Assembly: GCA_027886185.1 (NCBI GenBank)
Contig: WOAB01000598.1
Coordinates: forward strand, 2,384,195-2,448,194
Origin: Rheum nobile
Lineage: Eukaryota; Streptophyta; Magnoliopsida; Caryophyllales; Polygonaceae
DNA: 64,000 nucleotides
Direction: 5' to 3'
Under the pieces are notes generated by a model, which saw only the letters and a program-made list of their open reading frames with translations, did no database searches and was not told the origin of the DNA. The translations under genes and the position numbers were made by a program. The first letter of the stretch is position 1. Each line of letters begins with the position of its first letter. This document shows, one piece after another, positions 31,459-42,979 of the stretch.

Positions 31459-33495
31459 ATGTCTCAACCAAGCAAGTTTGAGCTCAGAATCTCCACCAAC
31501 AAGCCACATCTCTGAAAGAAAGGAGAAGAAACATGGTGGGAAAAGTGCATGGAAAGCCACATCAAGACCAACGACTTCCAATGTTGGAGGATAGTCGAAA
31601 ATGGAGATGGCTATGTCGACCTCACCATGAAGGAAGAAGATTGGAAACCAGAACACTATGTTATCATGGAGAAGAATGCCAAGGCCAGGCAGTTCATCCT
31701 CAATGGATTGGACAGAGAGGACATGGACAAGGTCATAGGAATCAAGACGACCAAAGAGATGTGGAAAGCTATCAAGGAGATGCATGAAGGAAGTGAGGAA
31801 CTAAAGCAAAGCAGAAAGTTTGCTTTGGAAGGAGAATACCACACTTTCAAAATGATGGAAACTGAGACCATCTCAGAGTACTACTCTCGCTTCAACAGAT
31901 TGATTGGAAAGTTAACAGCAGTGGGAGTCGATCTTGATGAAGTCTCCAAGTCCCTAGTGGTCATCAATGGACTCAACTCCAAATTCACCCTTCTGAAGGG
32001 AATCATGAATAACACTCCAGGCATCCAATCCCTTCCCTTGACACAAATCATAGGGAAACTGGAGGTTGAAGAAGGAGAGCACACCAAAGCCAATACCGAC
32101 AAGAAACTGGAGAAAGGAATTGCCCTCAAGATCTCCAAAGCCTTCTCTAGGCTTGAGATGGAGGAAGAGAACTCAGACCTTGAAGAATAAGAGGACGAAC
32201 TAACAGCCCTCTTCACAAAGAACATCAAAAAATTCTTTGTGAATGGAAGGTTCCAAAAGGGCAGTTCCTCTCACAATGGACCAAGAAGAGATCTCAAGGA
32301 AGTCTCATGTTACGAGTGCAAGGAGAAGGGACACTACGCTAAGAACTGTCCCAACAAAGAAGAGTCCAAGGAAGAGGAAAGACCTCAAAGAAAGAAGGCT
32401 CTCGTAGGATCATGGGGAGAAGACTCAGATGAGGAACTGGATCTGAGTGGCTTCTCTGGAGGGAGATGTCTCATGGCAAAAGGAGACTCAAGCGACTCAG
32501 AAGACCTTGAGGTAACTTCTGACGATCTCTTAAAATCCCTAGTTGACTGTGATAAGAAACAACTTCTTATGATCATAAAGAAACTAGGAAAGGAAACCAG
32601 TTCCCTTCAACAGAAACTTGATGATTGTGAAGATGAAATTGCTTGCTTGATTGTTGAGAATTCTGTTTGGAGTAAGAAACTTGATGAAACTGAGAAAGAC
32701 CTAGCTGAAACTCACTCCAAACTCATTGATATTAGGAATGTGCATGCTAGTCACCTTAAAACTTGCAAATCTTGTGATGAAACTAGCATAGATTCTGTCA
32801 AAGTTCTCTTGCATGCTAACTTACCTGGAAATGACATGCTTCAATCCATAATTGATAGATTGGACATTCTCACTTATTCTATTAATGAAAAAACGATAAA
32901 TCAAACTGTTTTTGTGAGACAACGTCATGGAATAGGATATGTCAACAACAAAGGGAACAATGATGCTGAAAATGAAAAGGCTAGGCGAGAACTTGTTGAG
33001 ATGAATGAGAACCTCAGTACTGCTCTTGCCACTTCTCGTGATAGGAATCAATTCCTATCAGAGAAGATCATGGTTCTTGAGAACAAGGCTGAGGTTGCCA
33101 AACGTCTAAATGAAAGTTCTCAAAGTCCTAAGAAGGAACCTAAGGGAAAAGAAAAGATGGTTCCTGAAAACCAATGGTTCACCAATTCCTTTGCTCACAA
33201 AAGATATATTGACATGGCCCATAGCAAGGTTAGAAACAATGTTGATTTTAACAAAAGGAAAACTGAAAAACCTTTTAGGCCAGGAAAAGGAAAATATGGA
33301 CATGTTGTTTACAATCGTTTGTGTACCTACTGTGGTAAGAATGGTCATTACAACACTGATTGTGCTAAGAAAAGGAACTTTGAAAAGGAAAAAAGTACTC
33401 ATTACCATGAAAGGAACCAGTTCCCTGGTTATTCACAGACTCGCAATGCTAATCCCCCCAATAAAGCCAAGCTTCGCTAGATTCAGAAATCTTAG
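31459..33495 (+). pseudogene. gag: K2 gag, broken by stops
   Basis: Same organisation as K1 gag: UBN2-like region, knuckle CYECKEKGHYAKNC, coiled stretch, second knuckle CTYCGKNGHYNTDC. Stops not shared with K1: TGA near 31513, TAA at 32188-32190 (glutamate codon in K1), TAG at 33478-33480 (tryptophan codon in K1). The last TAG, at 33493-33495, is shared with K1 and marks the gag-pol border. The T run that shifts K1 is normal here, so the frame is continuous. Confidence 0.92.
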
Positions 33496-36400
33496 TTCCC
33501 TTATGTGCAAAAAGAAGAGAGGCAACCTCAACTATGGTACATCGACAGTGGTTGCTCATGCCATATGACTGGAAGAAGAAATCAAATGACCTCTCTTCAA
33601 CCTCTCCAAGGAGGGAACATATCCTTTGGAGACAAAAGCAAAGGAAAAATATGTGGAATAGGAACCGTGAAACTCAACGATCACATTCAGGTAAACAAAG
33701 TTCACCTTGTTGATAATCTTGGTTTTCACCTAATAAGTGTGTCACGGCTGTGTGATCAAGGAGACAATGAAGTTAGATTCAGAACAAACGAATGTTCAGT
33801 CCTTGACTCCTCGGGACAAATCATCCTAAAAGGGAAAAGATTCAACAATGTCTACATAATTGATCCATCCTTTGTTCCCAAGGAGAAACTTTGTCTCTCA
33901 ACTGTGAATGACCAAGCTGATGTGTGGCATCAACGCCTCGGTCATGCTAGCACCAAGCTGATTCAAAAGCTACACTCAAAGGAGCTAGTCAGAGGGCTGC
34001 CAAAGCTAAGTGGCACATCTAAGGAACTGTGCTCTGACTATGTAAAAGGGAAACATGCTCGTAGTTCCTTCAAGTCCAAAAACATGGTAAGCACCTCAAG
34101 GCCTCTTGAACTCATCCACATGGATTTGTGTGGACCCATGAGAGTTCAGAGCCTAGGAGGGAACAGGTATATCTTTGTTCTTGTCGATGACTTCTCTCGC
34201 TTTATTTGGACCACCTTTATTAAATCTAAGAGTGAAGTTATTGACCGCTTTAAAGATCTGGTTCCCTTGTTAGAAAAATCTCTTGATTGTTCACTCAATG
34301 CTATTCGGTCTGACCATGGTACCGAATTCGAAAATGGAGAATTTCTAACCTTTTGCAGTGAGCATGGAATTGATCACAACTTCTCTGCACCATACACTCC
34401 TCAACAAAATGGAGTAGTGGAAAGTAAGAACAGAACTTTGGAAGACATGGCTCGGACTATGCTGATCTCAAGTGGACTCTCTCAATCATTTTGGGCTGAG
34501 GCGATCAACACAGCTTGCTACATCATCAATCGAGCCATGCTTCGCCCAATCACAGAAAAGACACCCTATGAGCTCCTAAGAGGAAGAGTTCCCAACATCT
34601 CACATCTGAGGGTGTTCGGATGCAAGTGCTTTGTGCACAACAATGGGAAGGACAATCTTGGCAAATTCGACCCAAGAAGTGATGAAGGAATCTTCATTGG
34701 ATACGCCTTGGGTAGCAAGGCGTACAAAGTCTTCAACAAAAGGACTAAAAAGGTAGAAGAAAGTGTTCATGTTATTTTTAATGAAAAATCACTTGGAAAT
34801 ATTGTGCAGAACACCACCAATTCCTTTGAAGACCCGTTTCCCAAGTCATATCAAGAAGATCCAGATGAAGATGTCACTCCACCCAGTTCCTGTCCTGCTG
34901 CTCGGAACCCTCCAATGGCTCCTCCACCAGTTCCCATGAATAATGAACAACAATCCATTTCTGGGAACCATGAGCATGACGACAACATCTGTGGAGACTT
35001 CAATGACTCATCTTCACACATGATCTTCAATGGAGAAGGTGATTCCAACCAGGAAGCTGAATGTTCAACTCAGAATGTCTCCACATCAAATGCTTTAGCT
35101 CCTAACAGAGAAAGAAGAGTCATCAAGCCTCCAGTCAGGTTCACTCATCTAACCTTCTTTGCCTTCAATGCCTTCCTGTCTATTGTGGAACCAAAGAACA
35201 TAGGTGAGGCACTGAAGGATGCAGACTGGATCCAAGCTATGCAAGAAGAGCTTCATCAGTTTGAAAGAAACAAAGTGTGGCATCTAGTTCCCCGCCCCAA
35301 GGATAAGCACATCATAGGAACTAGATGGGTTTTCATAAACAAGCTAGATGATACAGGAACTGTGATAAGGAACAAAGCAAGACTCGTTGCTCAAGGATAC
35401 AATCAACAAGAAGGCATCGACTATGATGAAACCTATGCTCCAGTGGCAAGGATTGAAGCAATAAGGTTGTTGATTGCTTTCGCATCACACAAAGGGTTCA
35501 AGTTGTTCCAAATGGATGTAAAGACGGCCTTCCTAAATGGAATTCTTCAAGAAGAAGTCTATGTCAAGCAACCACCTGGTTTTGAAGACGATGATCATCC
35601 AGACCATGTCTACTTCTTAGACAAAGCACTGTACGGCCTCAAGCAAGCTCCCAGAGCTTGGTATGATCGACTTGCCCAGTTCCTACTCTCAAATGGCTAC
35701 AGGCGTGGAGTTATTGACAAAACTCTCTTCATCCTAAAAGAAAAAGGTAACATCTTAGTGGTTCAAATTTATGTAGATGATATTATTTTTGGTTCCACTG
35801 ACATGTCCCTTGTAGACAAGTTCAAAGACTTGATGAGCAGTGAATTCGAAATGAGCTTAATTGGGGAACTCACCTTCTTCCTCGGATTACAAATCACTCA
35901 AAAGGAAGATGGTATTCAGATTCACCAACAGAAGTATGTTAGGGAACTACTAAGAAGTTCAAAATGGATTCAAGCAAGCCTCTCTCCACTCCCATCTCCA
36001 CCATTGCTCATTTGGACAAGGACCACTCAAGTCCTCTAGTGGAAGAGAAACTCTATAGAGGTATGATAGGCTCACTCATGTACCTAACCGCTAGTCGACC
36101 AGACATTGTTTTTGATGTTGGTTTGTGTGCTAGGTTCCAATCTTGTCCAAGAGAAACCCACTTGGCTGCTGTGAAGAGAATACTTCGATATCTCAAGGGA
36201 ACTGACTCCCTCTGTATTTGGTACCCCAAAGAATGTCCCTTTGAGCTGATGGGTTTCACTGATGCTGATTATGCTGGATACCTGGTGGATAGGAAGAGCA
36301 CCTCTGGAATGGCACAGTTCCTAGGCCCTTGCCTTGTGTCATGGGGTTCAAAGAAACAAGTCTCAGTCTCTCTCTCCACCACAGAATCCCAGTACATAGC

Positions 36401-36712
36401 TGCTGCCTTATGATGTTCCCAACTTCTCTGGCTAAAGCAATAACTCGCGGACTTTGGTATGTCTTATGGCCCTCTTACTATTCTTTGTGATAATACTAGT
36501 GTCATAAACATTTCTAAGAATCATGTGCATCATACTCGTACCAAGCATATAGACATAAGACATCATTTTCTTAGAGATCATGTTGAGAAGGGAAACATCA
36601 TTATGAAATTTTGTAGAACTGAAGATCAGGTTGCAGATATATTCACCAAAGCCTTGAATAGAGTTCCCTTCGAGAACATTTGATTAGAACTGGGAATGAT
36701 TCCTATAACCTA
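33496..36712 (+). pseudogene. pol: K2 pol, broken
   Basis: Follows the gag stop in the same frame without an ATG. Protease DSG, GAG-pre-integrase (the CX2C pair reads CSDY, so one cysteine is lost), integrase core with D, D and E present (DLCGPM, RSDHGTE, NGVVESKNR), reverse transcriptase with YVDD near 35770, RNase H. One base is missing near 35952 relative to K1; the frame continues from 35964. TGA at 36411-36413 and TAA near 36441 fall in RNase H. Confidence 0.93.
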
Positions 36713-38245
36713 GCAGTGACTTTAGCTTAAAGGTTTCTTTCCAGTTCCCTTGATTGACTAGTTCAGATCTTTTTACTTGTCTTTGTCTTGGAATCTTCGT
36801 GTTATTTCTCTTGCGTTAGACCCTCATATCCATAATGGTTACTCAAAAGGCTTTAACAAATTTTTCTAGTTCTTCTTCTTGGATGTTCCTTTTTTATTAA
36901 AATTCAATCATTGTCCAAGTTTCTTTGTTGGCCCAAAAGTCACAATCTGATCATATTCTAACCCAACAATACAACCCGAAATGATGATTGTGTACTATGA
37001 CCCTCCTTGCGTCATTGCTCATTTTAATTCCCTAGGATCCATCTCTTAACCCTCTCTGGGAATTATTGTGCAATGCGATAAATGGCCTCCCTGATTCCTT
37101 GTATGGGAACGTACTTTTCGGTTCCATGTTTTAAACCCACATCATAGTTCCCATATACCCCTCTAGCACACTGAAAATATCGCCAGAAAGGAACTAGGAT
37201 GGGCTACCCATTAAACGGCTAGTAAGAGAATTGATCCTCCCAAGACAGTATTTATGGCAAATCTCACAGCGTTAGAGACGTCTTCTCAGCCTTGAACTGT
37301 TGCCATTTTTTTGCATCTAATCTTTTAATTTGTGACCGTTGCAAAGGCGCAAAAGCTTCAAGAAAATTAGCCGTTTCAACTCTTCAGAGTTCCCAGAAAT
37401 ATCTCCAATGGCTTGATTCTCAACGGCTCCAAAATTGATCAAGGGTTATTTAAGGTTTCCTGTTTGATTGAGTCGAGCACTCTGTTCTCTCACGCCTTCT
37501 CTCAATCTCATGTTCACCTGTCTCTCTCAAAACACAAAGCTCCTCAAATGGCCAAGAAAAACCTCAATCTTAACCTTGCTCAATTGGAGGTAATCAGGCC
37601 GATAAGATGACAACAAGCCAAGATGAAGGAACTGCATAAAAGAAGGAAATTGAAGAGGAGGCCACTACGCTTCCATAGGAACGTCTCTCCTAGGTCCCAG
37701 TGCTATAACATCACAGTGTGCTAGTAGTTCCCTAGGGTCCTACTCCCCTCTTCTATCCTTATTTTGTCTAATGTCCAGTTGGTTGTGCTCTTTTGTTTCT
37801 CTTTCCACTATGCATATCTGGGCAATGTTCTTGACTTTAATGATTAATGAACTCTTATGGTAATGTTTCTAATGCATCATTTGTCTTTGCCTTAAGTTTC
37901 TATTATGGTCACTGTCATGGGTTTAACGCAAATTGTTTATTTCACATTGATATCCTATACTTGATAAGTAACTTGATCTTTTCGATGATGTCAAAAGGGG
38001 GAAGAATGGATAGGAACCTTGAATTATTGGAACTACTGGACTTATAGGAACTCTGAACTCATTCTACCTCTAAAGGGGAACTCGAATAACTTAGTTCACT
38101 TGCTTAGGGGGAATTTCCAACTATTGAATGTTCTATCAATATTTTTTAAAGTTGAAAATCCCTTAGCTCAACTGTTCTCATGAATTTCATGTTCCTATTA
38201 TATTGCCAGGTTCCTTGTAATTGTCATCATCAAAAAGGGGGAAAT
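36713..38245 (+). other. K2 region after pol with multiple polypurine tracts
   Basis: About 1.5 kb. A short frame (MAKKNLNLNLAQ, 37550-37608) lies where some Sireviruses have an extra gene; too short to call. Purine tracts: 37993-38005, 38071-38080, 38104-38114 and the LTR-adjacent 38232-38245 (aaaaagggggaaat). Confidence 0.75.
38232..38245 (+). promoter_or_regulatory. polypurine tract of K2
   Basis: aaaaagggggaaat directly before the 3' LTR. Confidence 0.9.
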
Positions 38246-39372
38246 TGTTAGGAAATGGAACTCTAGAACTTCAGTTCCCCTGAGAGTTCCTTTCCTCAGT
38301 TTCTCTACTTTTGAAGATGATAAATATTATGATACTAATGTTTTATCTCAAAGATGTGTTTTAAGGAACCACAGGAATATACCAAAGGCAAGAAAGCCAA
38401 ACAGGACAAGAGAACCAAAGGAACAAGACAAAGGAAGGAACCCAGAGGAACCCAGGTGTGCCCAGAAACGTAGCATGCTAGGTTGCGATTCCCGAGAAAT
38501 TTGGGAACACCAAACCTCGGACAAAAGGAGGTGAAAGCGACTTGAGAGAAGCTTCCAAAAGCCTGCCACCATCCAAGAGCAAGACTCCAAGATGCCTAGA
38601 ACAATGAACCTCGGACAGAGAAAGGTGAAAGCGACAGGACATGGAACCTGTCACTGTCCAGAAGACAGTTCCCAAGCGCCCAGAGTGTTGAACCTCGGAC
38701 AAAGGAAGCTGGAGAATGACTTGGCTGAAGAGGTTGACTAACCTAGAAGGATTCTGAGCTACCTAGGTTGTTTGCACATGCCAAGAACAACGTGGACCAA
38801 GGAGAACCACTTATCCTAGGGTAAGCTCAATCTGTGGGAACCCAGAGAAGATTAAGCTGCGAAGAATCCTCTATAAAAGGAAGACTAACTCAAGGGTTAT
38901 CTTCAAGCACTGAAATACGACTCACACACATTAGCAAATATCCAGTGTGAACCTTCAAACAAGATCATCAAAGCAAACCGAGATCAAGAGGAACCAGTCA
39001 AGGAATAGAAGAGCTGAGTGCTAAGTTCCTGTGACTGTAAGTGATAGTTCCTAGATGCGAAGGTCTGTTTCTTGGATTAATTATTGATTGTGTTAAGTTA
39101 TCTAGGATTGACTAACTGTGTGTAAGGCAAAGAAACTGTGTGTTTGTTCCTAGGATAAGCTGTAACCAAAAGAGATAAGAAATCAAGAAGTAGACCTTGA
39201 AATCCTTTCGAAAGAAAGGTAGTGGTTTTTATCCTGGATTGCTAGTTGGCAATCAAAGGTTTCCACTATAAGGAACTTGTCATTTGTTTGATTGTTTATT
39301 TCCGCTGCGAAGGGAACTTAGAATCCATATTCTGAGTTCCTTAAGTTATTATCTAACAATCACGATCCTACA
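38246..39372 (+). repeat. 3' LTR of K2
   Basis: 1127 bp, same ends and modules as the 5' LTR, with TATAAAA at 38872-38878. Confidence 0.95.
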
Positions 39373-39408
39373 TCTTTCTATTGTGCTTTCTCTTCTTCTT
39401 TTTCCACC

Positions 39409-40005
39409 ATGGCAGCCTTCGTAGGCAACATGCGGAGCCAGAGGCACATGCGCTACTACGAGACGTTCAGCGCGCGGAAGTTCGTCCAGACGAAGTTCTT
39501 CGATCGGCCGACACTGCAACGACTCGTTTTGGAGGACTGCACACAACAGTTGCTGAGCCACGGAGGGCTCGGCAACTTCATTGACCTTGCCGCCCCGTCC
39601 TCGCACGAGCTGACCCTGGAGTTTCTGGCCACGCTGGAGCGCCACAACGACGGGATCACGTTCAACCTGCTAGGGCGGCAGAGGATGATGTCCTACCAAG
39701 GTCTACGGGACCTGTTTGGCATTACTGAGGCTCCCGCCGAGGATTAGGAGGCCGCGGGCACCTTTCCAGAGCTCTTCTGGTAGGATGCGACTCGGGAGGT
39801 ACTCAACCCCAGCGCCGGCGAGTATAACTACAAGCTGACGCACCCCTGTTTGAGGCTGGCGCACAAGGTGCTCGCCATGTCCTTCCTGGGATAGGGGGAG
39901 GTGAACAAGGTTCCGATGCTGGACCTTACAGTGCTCTGGTGTTTGACACCGGAGAGCCACAACACCCCCGACTGGGTCGATTTGTTCCTCTCTAGCTGTC
40001 TCGGG
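39409..40005 (+). pseudogene. Athila ORF1-type protein, truncated
   Basis: The frame starts at ATG 39409 in a good plant context after a pyrimidine-rich leader. The first 112 codons are open and match the pattern of the ATHILA ORF-1 family (Pfam PF03078 from memory): a KFxxTxFxxxxTLQRLxLED start, LLSHGGLGNFI, then LTLEFLATL and ITFNLLGRQRMMSYQGLRDLFGI. Beyond 39747 the same frame stays recognisable (TFPELFW, YNYKLTHPCLRLAHKVLAMSFLG, SHNTPDWVDLFL) but contains three TAG codons, at 39745, 39781 and about 39892. It breaks off at 40005 against the G1 LTR. Function of the family is unknown. Confidence 0.75.
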
Positions 40006-40531
40006 CTGAGGGAGAGAGCTTGCTTCAGCTGTGCATTAATCTCCTCTCCAGATCCTCCCTTTTATAGGCCCAAGCAAGGAGCTCAAGCAAGTAGGAGAGT
40101 CACCCCGACCAAGGAGCAGGCGACCGCCACGACGAAGGACACGCGGTACCCATGCCGGCTAGCCACGTCCAGCACACGACTGCCACCGCGGGTGCGGCGA
40201 GCCTCCCCAGACCGCCTTACAGAATTGGCCTTCACCACGGGGTGCGGTCAAGGCCAAATCTGGGCCCTTTTGTCCTCTTTTGTCCGGGTTAAGTACGGGT
40301 ACGAGTTTTTAACCCCGGGTTAAATATATTCGTACCCGGTTAATATCTTTGCACCCGAATGAGTATTCTAAGCCCCGAAAATACATCGAATGTATTTTAT
40401 ACCACTCAAGGAATTATTACAGAGATCAAGGATTTTACAGAAAATCCGAACTCCTCTGAAAATAATCCGACTACAGTACGAGAGTTTCGAAAATTACAAA
40501 AATACTCTTTACTAAAATGAGGGGTATTACA
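40006..40531 (-). repeat. 3' LTR of G1, U3 side only
   Basis: Matches 47466-48019 of the 5' LTR, including the TATA box, with some small gaps. The remaining 1.9 kb is gone. Confidence 0.92.
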
Positions 40532-40549
40532 TCACCTCCCCCTTAAAAG
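40532..40549 (-). promoter_or_regulatory. polypurine tract of G1
   Basis: On the minus strand cttttaagggggaggtga abuts the LTR start. A second, similar tract followed by tgttgtaaca stands about 65 bases upstream (40592-40618). Confidence 0.85.
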
Positions 40550-40599
40550 AAGTTTCGACCCCGAAACTTGGCCGAATAACCTAAAAAAACGAGGTGTTA

Positions 40600-41032
40600 C
40601 AACACTACCCCCTTAAAAAGGTTTCGACCGCGAAACTAGGCCGAAAACAGATCGGGAAAGTGTCTAAGCATATCCTCCTCAGTCTCCCAAGTTTCCCAAG
40701 TAACCTCGAATGATCGAGTACACAAGCTCTTAACATATCTTCCAAGGTCTGGATGGTCCTCTCAGACTGTCCATCCGTTTGAGGATGAAACGCAGTACTG
40801 AATCTCAACTCGGTTCCCATGGTCTTATGGAGTTCTTTCTAGAATCTCGACATAACTCTGCCATCACGATCCGATACAATGGTCTTTGGAGTACCATGCA
40901 AACGGAAAATCTCATGTAGAAACACTTCAGATAGCTTCTGGGTTCCCCATGTTGACTTGATAGCCACGAAGCGAGTACTCTTCGTGAGCATGTCAATGAT
41001 TACCCTTATAGCATCCGTTTGACTTTGAGTAA
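40600..41032 (-). pseudogene. G1 integrase remnant and chromodomain tail
   Basis: Reading leftward from RNase H: a mid-integrase piece (VIIDMLTKSTRFVAIK, LHGTPKTIVSDRDGR, with the second catalytic aspartate), HPQTDGQSERTIQTLEDML with the catalytic glutamate, then at about 40710 a jump to a tail reading TWETEEDMLRHFPDLF and a stop. That tail is the usual C-terminus of plant chromoviruses. Two internal deletions have therefore removed the zinc-binding start and first aspartate of integrase, and the region between the core and the chromodomain end. Confidence 0.8.
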
Positions 41033-42742
41033 CTATAGCCAGCGACGTTGTCTCATATTTAGCTCCTTCTGAGTGAGCACGTACTTGAGACTTGTATGGT
41101 CAGTGAAGACTTGGCATCTCACACTATAGAGATAGTGTCTCCAAATCTTCAATGCAAACACTATTGCTGCTAGTTCCAGATCATGCGTCAGATAGTTTTC
41201 TTCATAGGTCTTCAATTGTCTAGATGTGTATGCAATAACCTTGCCTCTCTGCATCAAGACGCATCCTAACCCACTCTTCGAAGCATCACTATAGACCACA
41301 TAACCATCATTCCTTCCGATAGTGCTAACACTGGTGCAGAGGTCAGACACTTTTCAATTTCTAAAAACTGGCCTCGCACTTGTCATCCTAGACAAACTTC
41401 TTATGGACTTTGCGGAGCAAACCGGTCATAGGTAGAGCGATTTTAGAAAATCTCTCCACGAACCGTCTATAATATCCAGCAAGTCCAAGAAAACTGCGCA
41501 CCTCCTTCACATATTGAGGCCGCTTCCAATTTGCTACGGCTTTAATCTTCTGAGGATCTACCATAACCCCATTTTCATTGATCACATGGCCTAAAAAGCC
41601 ACTTCTTTGATCCAGAAGTCACACTTAGACAATTTCGCATACAACTGATTTTGTCTAAGGACTGACAAAGTGATCCGAAGATGTTCCTCGTGAGCTTTCT
41701 CACTCGGGGAATAAATTAAAATATCATCGATGAAGACCGCTACGAACTTATCCAAGTATTGGTGGAAACATCGATGCATCAGATCCATGAAGACTGCTGG
41801 AGCATTGGTAAGTCCAAATGGCATGACTATGAACTTGTAGTGACCATATCTCGTCCGGAACGCAGTCCTCAGAATATCCTCCTCACGAATCTTGAGCTGA
41901 TGGTAACCAGACCTCAGATCGATTTTGGAAAAGACCTTTGCTCCCAGCAGTTGATCCAACAAATCATCAATCCTCGACAACGGATACTTATTCTTGATCG
42001 TGACCTTATTCAACTCATGATAGTCGATACAAAGTCGGAACGATCCATCCTTCTTCTTGACGAACAAGACCGGAGTACCCCAAGGTGATGCACTCGACCT
42101 TATATAGCCCTTCTCAAGAAGATCTTCGAGTTGCTTCTTCAACTCTTGTATTTCAACAGGAGCCATCCGGTACGGTGCCTTAGAGATCGGCGCAGTACCA
42201 GGCTCGAGATCAATGGTAAACTCTACGTCACGATATGGGGGTAAACCAGGAATCTCCTCCGGAAAGACATCCGGAAACTCACGGATGACCGGAATATCAG
42301 GAATTGAAGGTTCATCTTTCTTGGGCTTGTCCAGATAGCACAGGTACCCGACACATCCTTGTCGAAGTAGCTTAAATGCAGTCATCGCATTGTTAAGTCT
42401 GCCGTTATCAGTGTCATTCCGACCCTTGAACTTGCATACATACTGGCCCCCAGATGACACCATCATAGTCCTTGAGCTAAAATCGATTACCGCCCCATGA
42501 TGCGTCAGCCAATCCATACCGAGAATAATGTCGTATGCAGCCATGGCTATACAGATCAAATCTGCTTCGAACTTCTTACCCTGGATGGTAATCGGAAATT
42601 CTGACAGACGCTTGGTGCCCACTAAATGTTCACCATTAGGAAGATTCACAACGAAAGACTCACAAGCCTCGTTACATACTAAGCCTAACTTACTAACACA
42701 ACTCTCCAAGATAAAAGAATGGGTAGCATCCGAATCAAACAA
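41033..42742 (-). pseudogene. pol: G1 protease, reverse transcriptase and RNase H
   Basis: Protease at 42742 reads FDSDATHSFI; G2 has the normal FDSGATHSFI, so G1 has lost the active-site glycine. Reverse transcriptase: KKKDGSFRLCIDYHELN, FSKIDLRSGYHQL, MPFGLTNAPAVFM, FIDDILIYS (active-site DD). One T is missing at about 41588, giving a stop in EVAF; the frame resumes at 41585 (INENGVMVDPQKI, SFLGLAGYYRRF). RNase H: VVYSDASKSGLGCVLMQ, SRQLKTYEENYLTHDLELAAIVFALK. The same T is missing in G2, so both descend from one defective parent. Confidence 0.92.
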
Positions 42743-42979
42743 TATACATACTGAAGTAGAATGAAGGTATAAAGTACCTTAAGCAATTAGAGCATTGGGT
42801 CCATCCGCCTTACGCATCTCATAAAGGCGTTGACCTTGACTTCCAGAAGCAGCTGGGGCTTTTCCCTTGTTTTGCACAGTCGTCTGCATTGAAGGACTAG
42901 GGGCTTCTACTGGTCTAAACCTGGGTCGATGGTTCTGATTAACAGACCCTTGTTGTGATTCAGCTCCTTTTTGCCTCCT

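Larger units (their letters stand above)
30293..39372 (+). mobile_element. K2, complete Sirevirus-like Ty1/copia element
   Basis: Flanked by TSD tcttt (30288-30292 and 39373-39377). LTRs 30293-31408 and 38246-39372, initiator-Met primer site, gag, pol, a 1.5-kb region after pol, and several polypurine tracts before the 3' LTR. The multiple tracts are a known Sirevirus signature. It sits between the protease region and ORF1 of element C. Coding regions have several stops and frameshifts although LTRs are still very alike. Confidence 0.96.
24462..40005 (+). mobile_element. C, Athila-like element, carries S and K2 and is cut on the right
   Basis: 5' LTR 24462-25786, tRNA-Asp primer site, gag-protease region, then a segment ending in an Athila ORF1-type gene. 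Solo LTR S (26677-27898) and Sirevirus K2 (30293-39372) are inserted in it. At 40005-40006 the sequence changes to the LTR of G1, so the 3' LTR is lost. Unlike A, B and D it lacks the C/G hairpin and GNRA module after the protease, and has ORF1 in its place. No reverse transcriptase is seen. Confidence 0.88.
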
